From: Aquabacterium sp.
Lineage (GTDB): Bacteria > Pseudomonadota > Gammaproteobacteria > Burkholderiales > Burkholderiaceae_C
DNA: 46,761 bases
Reading direction: 5' to 3'
Assembly: GCF_030652515.1 (NCBI RefSeq)
Contig: NZ_JAUSAR010000148.1
Location: 1-46,761 of the forward strand
Shown: piece by piece, positions 45,450 to 46,761 of the stretch
How the letters are laid out: each line of letters starts with the position of its first letter
Position numbering within the stretch: the first letter of the stretch is position 1
Made by a program: the position numbers and the translations under genes
Notes under the pieces: model-generated
Told to the model about the DNA's origin: nothing
What the model saw: only the letters and a program-made list of their open reading frames with translations
Databases searched by the model: none

Positions 45450-46721
45450 TCAGCCGGTCAAGGCCTCGTCCAGCAACTCCACCCAGTGCTTGACCGGCGT
45501 GGCGGTGCCGCCCTGCAGGTGCGAGATGCACCCGATGTTGGCGCTGGCAATCACTTGCGAGCCTGCGGCCTCCAGGGCCTGCACTTTCTGGTCGCGCAAT
45601 TGCTGCGACATCTCAGGCTGCAGCACGCTGTAGGCGCCGCCCGCGCCGCAGCACTGGTGGCTGTCGCGGGTGGCCAGGCGCACGTCAAAACCCAACTGGC
45701 GCAGCCCGGTTTCGATCGGGCCGGGCTTGGCCGCGCTGCTCAGCTTCAAACTGTGGCTGAGGCTGCACGGCGGGTGAAAGGTGACCGAGCCCAGCGAGCC
45801 GATCGGTCGGCGCGCCATGCGCCGCGACAGCATAGGCACCCACTCGGGCAGCAACTGGCCCGGGTCACGCACCAGGTCGCTGACGCGGCGGGCGCGGTCG
45901 GCGTACACCGGGTCGTCGGCCAGCAGCTTGCCGTAGTCGCGCGTCCACGCCCCGCAGCCCGAGGCGTTCACCACGATGGCTTCGATGGGCGTCTGGCCTT
46001 CGATCAAAGGCCACCAGGCGTCGATGTTGGTGCGCGCCCGGTCCTTGGCACCCTCCACATCGCCCAGGTGCCCCTGGATGGCACCGCAGCAGCCGGAGGC
46101 CGGGGCCACCACGGCGCGCACGCCCACGGCGTCCATCACCCGCGCGGTCGAGGCATCAATGTGGGGCCGCAAGGCCGGTTGCACGCAGCCCTTGAGCATC
46201 AGCATCTGGCGGGTGTGCAGGCTTTTCTTGGGATCGGGCCAGGCGGCGGGGGGCAAAGGCGCGCGCAAGGGAATCTGGGCGCGCAGCTTGGCTGGCAACA
46301 AGGGCCGCACGGCCTGGCCCAGGCGCAAGGCGGGCGCGAACCAGCGTGAGGGCATCACCGTGCGCAGGGCCCAGCGCATCAGGCGCTCCTGGCGTGGGCG
46401 CTGCACGCGCTCGTCCACCGCGGCCTGGCCCACGGCCAGCAGCTCGTGGTACGGCACGCCCGAGGGGCAGGTGCTCTCGCAATGGTTGCAGCCGATGCAG
46501 CGATCCAGGTGCGTTTGCGTGGTGCGCGTGGGTGCCTGCCCTTCAAACACCTGCTTCATCAAATAGATGCGGCCGCGCGGGCCGTCCAGCTCGTTGCCGG
46601 TCAGCTTGTAGGTGGGGCAAGTGGCGTTGCAGAAACCACAGTGCACGCATTGGCGCAGCACCGCCTGGGCCTGCTGGCCTTCTGCGGTGGATTCGAACTC
46701 AGGAGACAGCTGGGTTTGCAT
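45450..46721 (-). CDS. glcF: Glycolate oxidase iron-sulfur subunit GlcF
   Basis: GlcF passes electrons from the flavin subunits GlcD/GlcE during glycolate oxidation to glyoxylate. The 423-aa protein has two [4Fe-4S] ferredoxin motifs, C25/C28/C31/C35 and C75/C78/C81/C85, and two CCG-type domains (ASGCCGAIQGH and HQCCGAGGAY). The start overlaps the end of glcE by 23 bp. The gene is not linked to the pilus operon, from which it is separated by 269 bp. Confidence 0.95.
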   Translation of the reverse strand: MQTQLSPEFESTAEGQQAQAVLRQCVHCGFCNATCPTYKLTGNELDGPRGRIYLMKQVFEGQAPTRTTQTHLDRCIGCNHCESTCPSGVPYHELLAVGQAAVDERVQRPRQERLMRWALRTVMPSRWFAPALRLGQAVRPLLPAKLRAQIPLRAPLPPAAWPDPKKSLHTRQMLMLKGCVQPALRPHIDASTARVMDAVGVRAVVAPASGCCGAIQGHLGDVEGAKDRARTNIDAWWPLIEGQTPIEAIVVNASGCGAWTRDYGKLLADDPVYADRARRVSDLVRDPGQLLPEWVPMLSRRMARRPIGSLGSVTFHPPCSLSHSLKLSSAAKPGPIETGLRQLGFDVRLATRDSHQCCGAGGAYSVLQPEMSQQLRDQKVQALEAAGSQVIASANIGCISHLQGGTATPVKHWVELLDEALTG

Positions 46722-46761
46722 GAAGGCGACCGGTGTTGAACACCCCGTGGGGATCGAATGA
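46699..46761 (-). CDS. glcE: Glycolate oxidase FAD-binding subunit GlcE (last codons only)
   Basis: From the window edge, a minus-strand frame reads SFDPHGVFNTGRLHANPAVS then a stop at 46701-46699. FDPxGVFNxGRL is the usual C-terminal end of GlcE/GlcD-like FAD-linked oxidases. It overlaps the start of glcF by 23 bp, as expected for glcE-glcF. Only 20 residues are in the window. Confidence 0.85.
   Translation of the reverse strand, partial: SFDPHGVFNTGRLHANPAVS

Overview
This window is a high-G+C chromosomal segment from a betaproteobacterium, most likely order Burkholderiales (a Comamonadaceae- or Sphaerotilaceae-like lineage). That placement is inferred from gene content and protein style: LysM-dprA next to def-fmt-htpX, a Mg-type HemB beside HemJ, PEP-CTERM proteins, a DUF1631 protein and a minor-pilin operon ending in PilY1. 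I see no tRNA, rRNA, CRISPR array, insertion sequence or prophage.

Layout. 0-2.5 kb (minus): lipA (cut by the window edge), lipB and dprA. 2.5-10.8 kb: a LysM protein (minus), def-fmt (plus), a secreted von Willebrand A protein with a PEP-CTERM tail (minus), htpX behind a heat-shock-like promoter (plus), and a large CHASE-PAS-PAS-GGDEF-EAL cyclic-di-GMP protein (plus). 10.8-12.3 kb: a PEP-CTERM gene flanked by two inverted copies of a structured element of about 230 bp. 12.3-18.1 kb (minus): DUF1631 protein, secF, secD, yajC. 18.1-22.6 kb (minus): ybeD, a D-Ala-D-Ala carboxypeptidase, an alpha/beta hydrolase, a thioredoxin-like [2Fe-2S] ferredoxin, a small unknown, a VanZ-like membrane protein and hemJ. 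22.65-22.77 kb: a probable small RNA gene on the minus strand, divergent from hemB. 22.9-26.0 kb (plus): hemB, corA, a PEP-CTERM protein. 26.0-28.2 kb (minus): tsaB-rimI-udg, with overlapping ends. 28.2-30.1 kb (plus): dacB and a SemiSWEET-like transporter. 30.1-34.3 kb (minus): purE-purK-sua5, then an SGNH-like lipoprotein. 34.4-37.1 kb (plus): a CnoX-like thioredoxin, an epoxide-hydrolase-like enzyme and a sulfurtransferase. 37.1-45.2 kb (minus): the type IV pilus operon pilE-fimT-pilV-pilW-pilX-pilY1-tonB-like. 45.4-46.8 kb (minus): glcF and the last codons of glcE.

How the genes work together. Most are housekeeping: lipoate synthesis, N-formyl-Met processing, Sec translocation, haem synthesis, t6A tRNA modification (tsaB, sua5), purine synthesis, peptidoglycan trimming and glycolate oxidation. 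The surface and lifestyle layer consists of the minor pilins with PilY1, the cyclic-di-GMP enzyme, three PEP-CTERM exported proteins and an odd SGNH lipoprotein.

The most interesting non-coding signals are two. First, the paired elements around the 11.2-11.9 kb gene keep their base pairing although many paired positions differ between copies. Second, the hemB/hemJ gap holds a compact minus-strand transcription unit with a TATAAT promoter, a hairpin whose loop carries an anti-Shine-Dalgarno CCUCC, and an intrinsic terminator with eight U. All function statements come from reading motifs; no database search was run.
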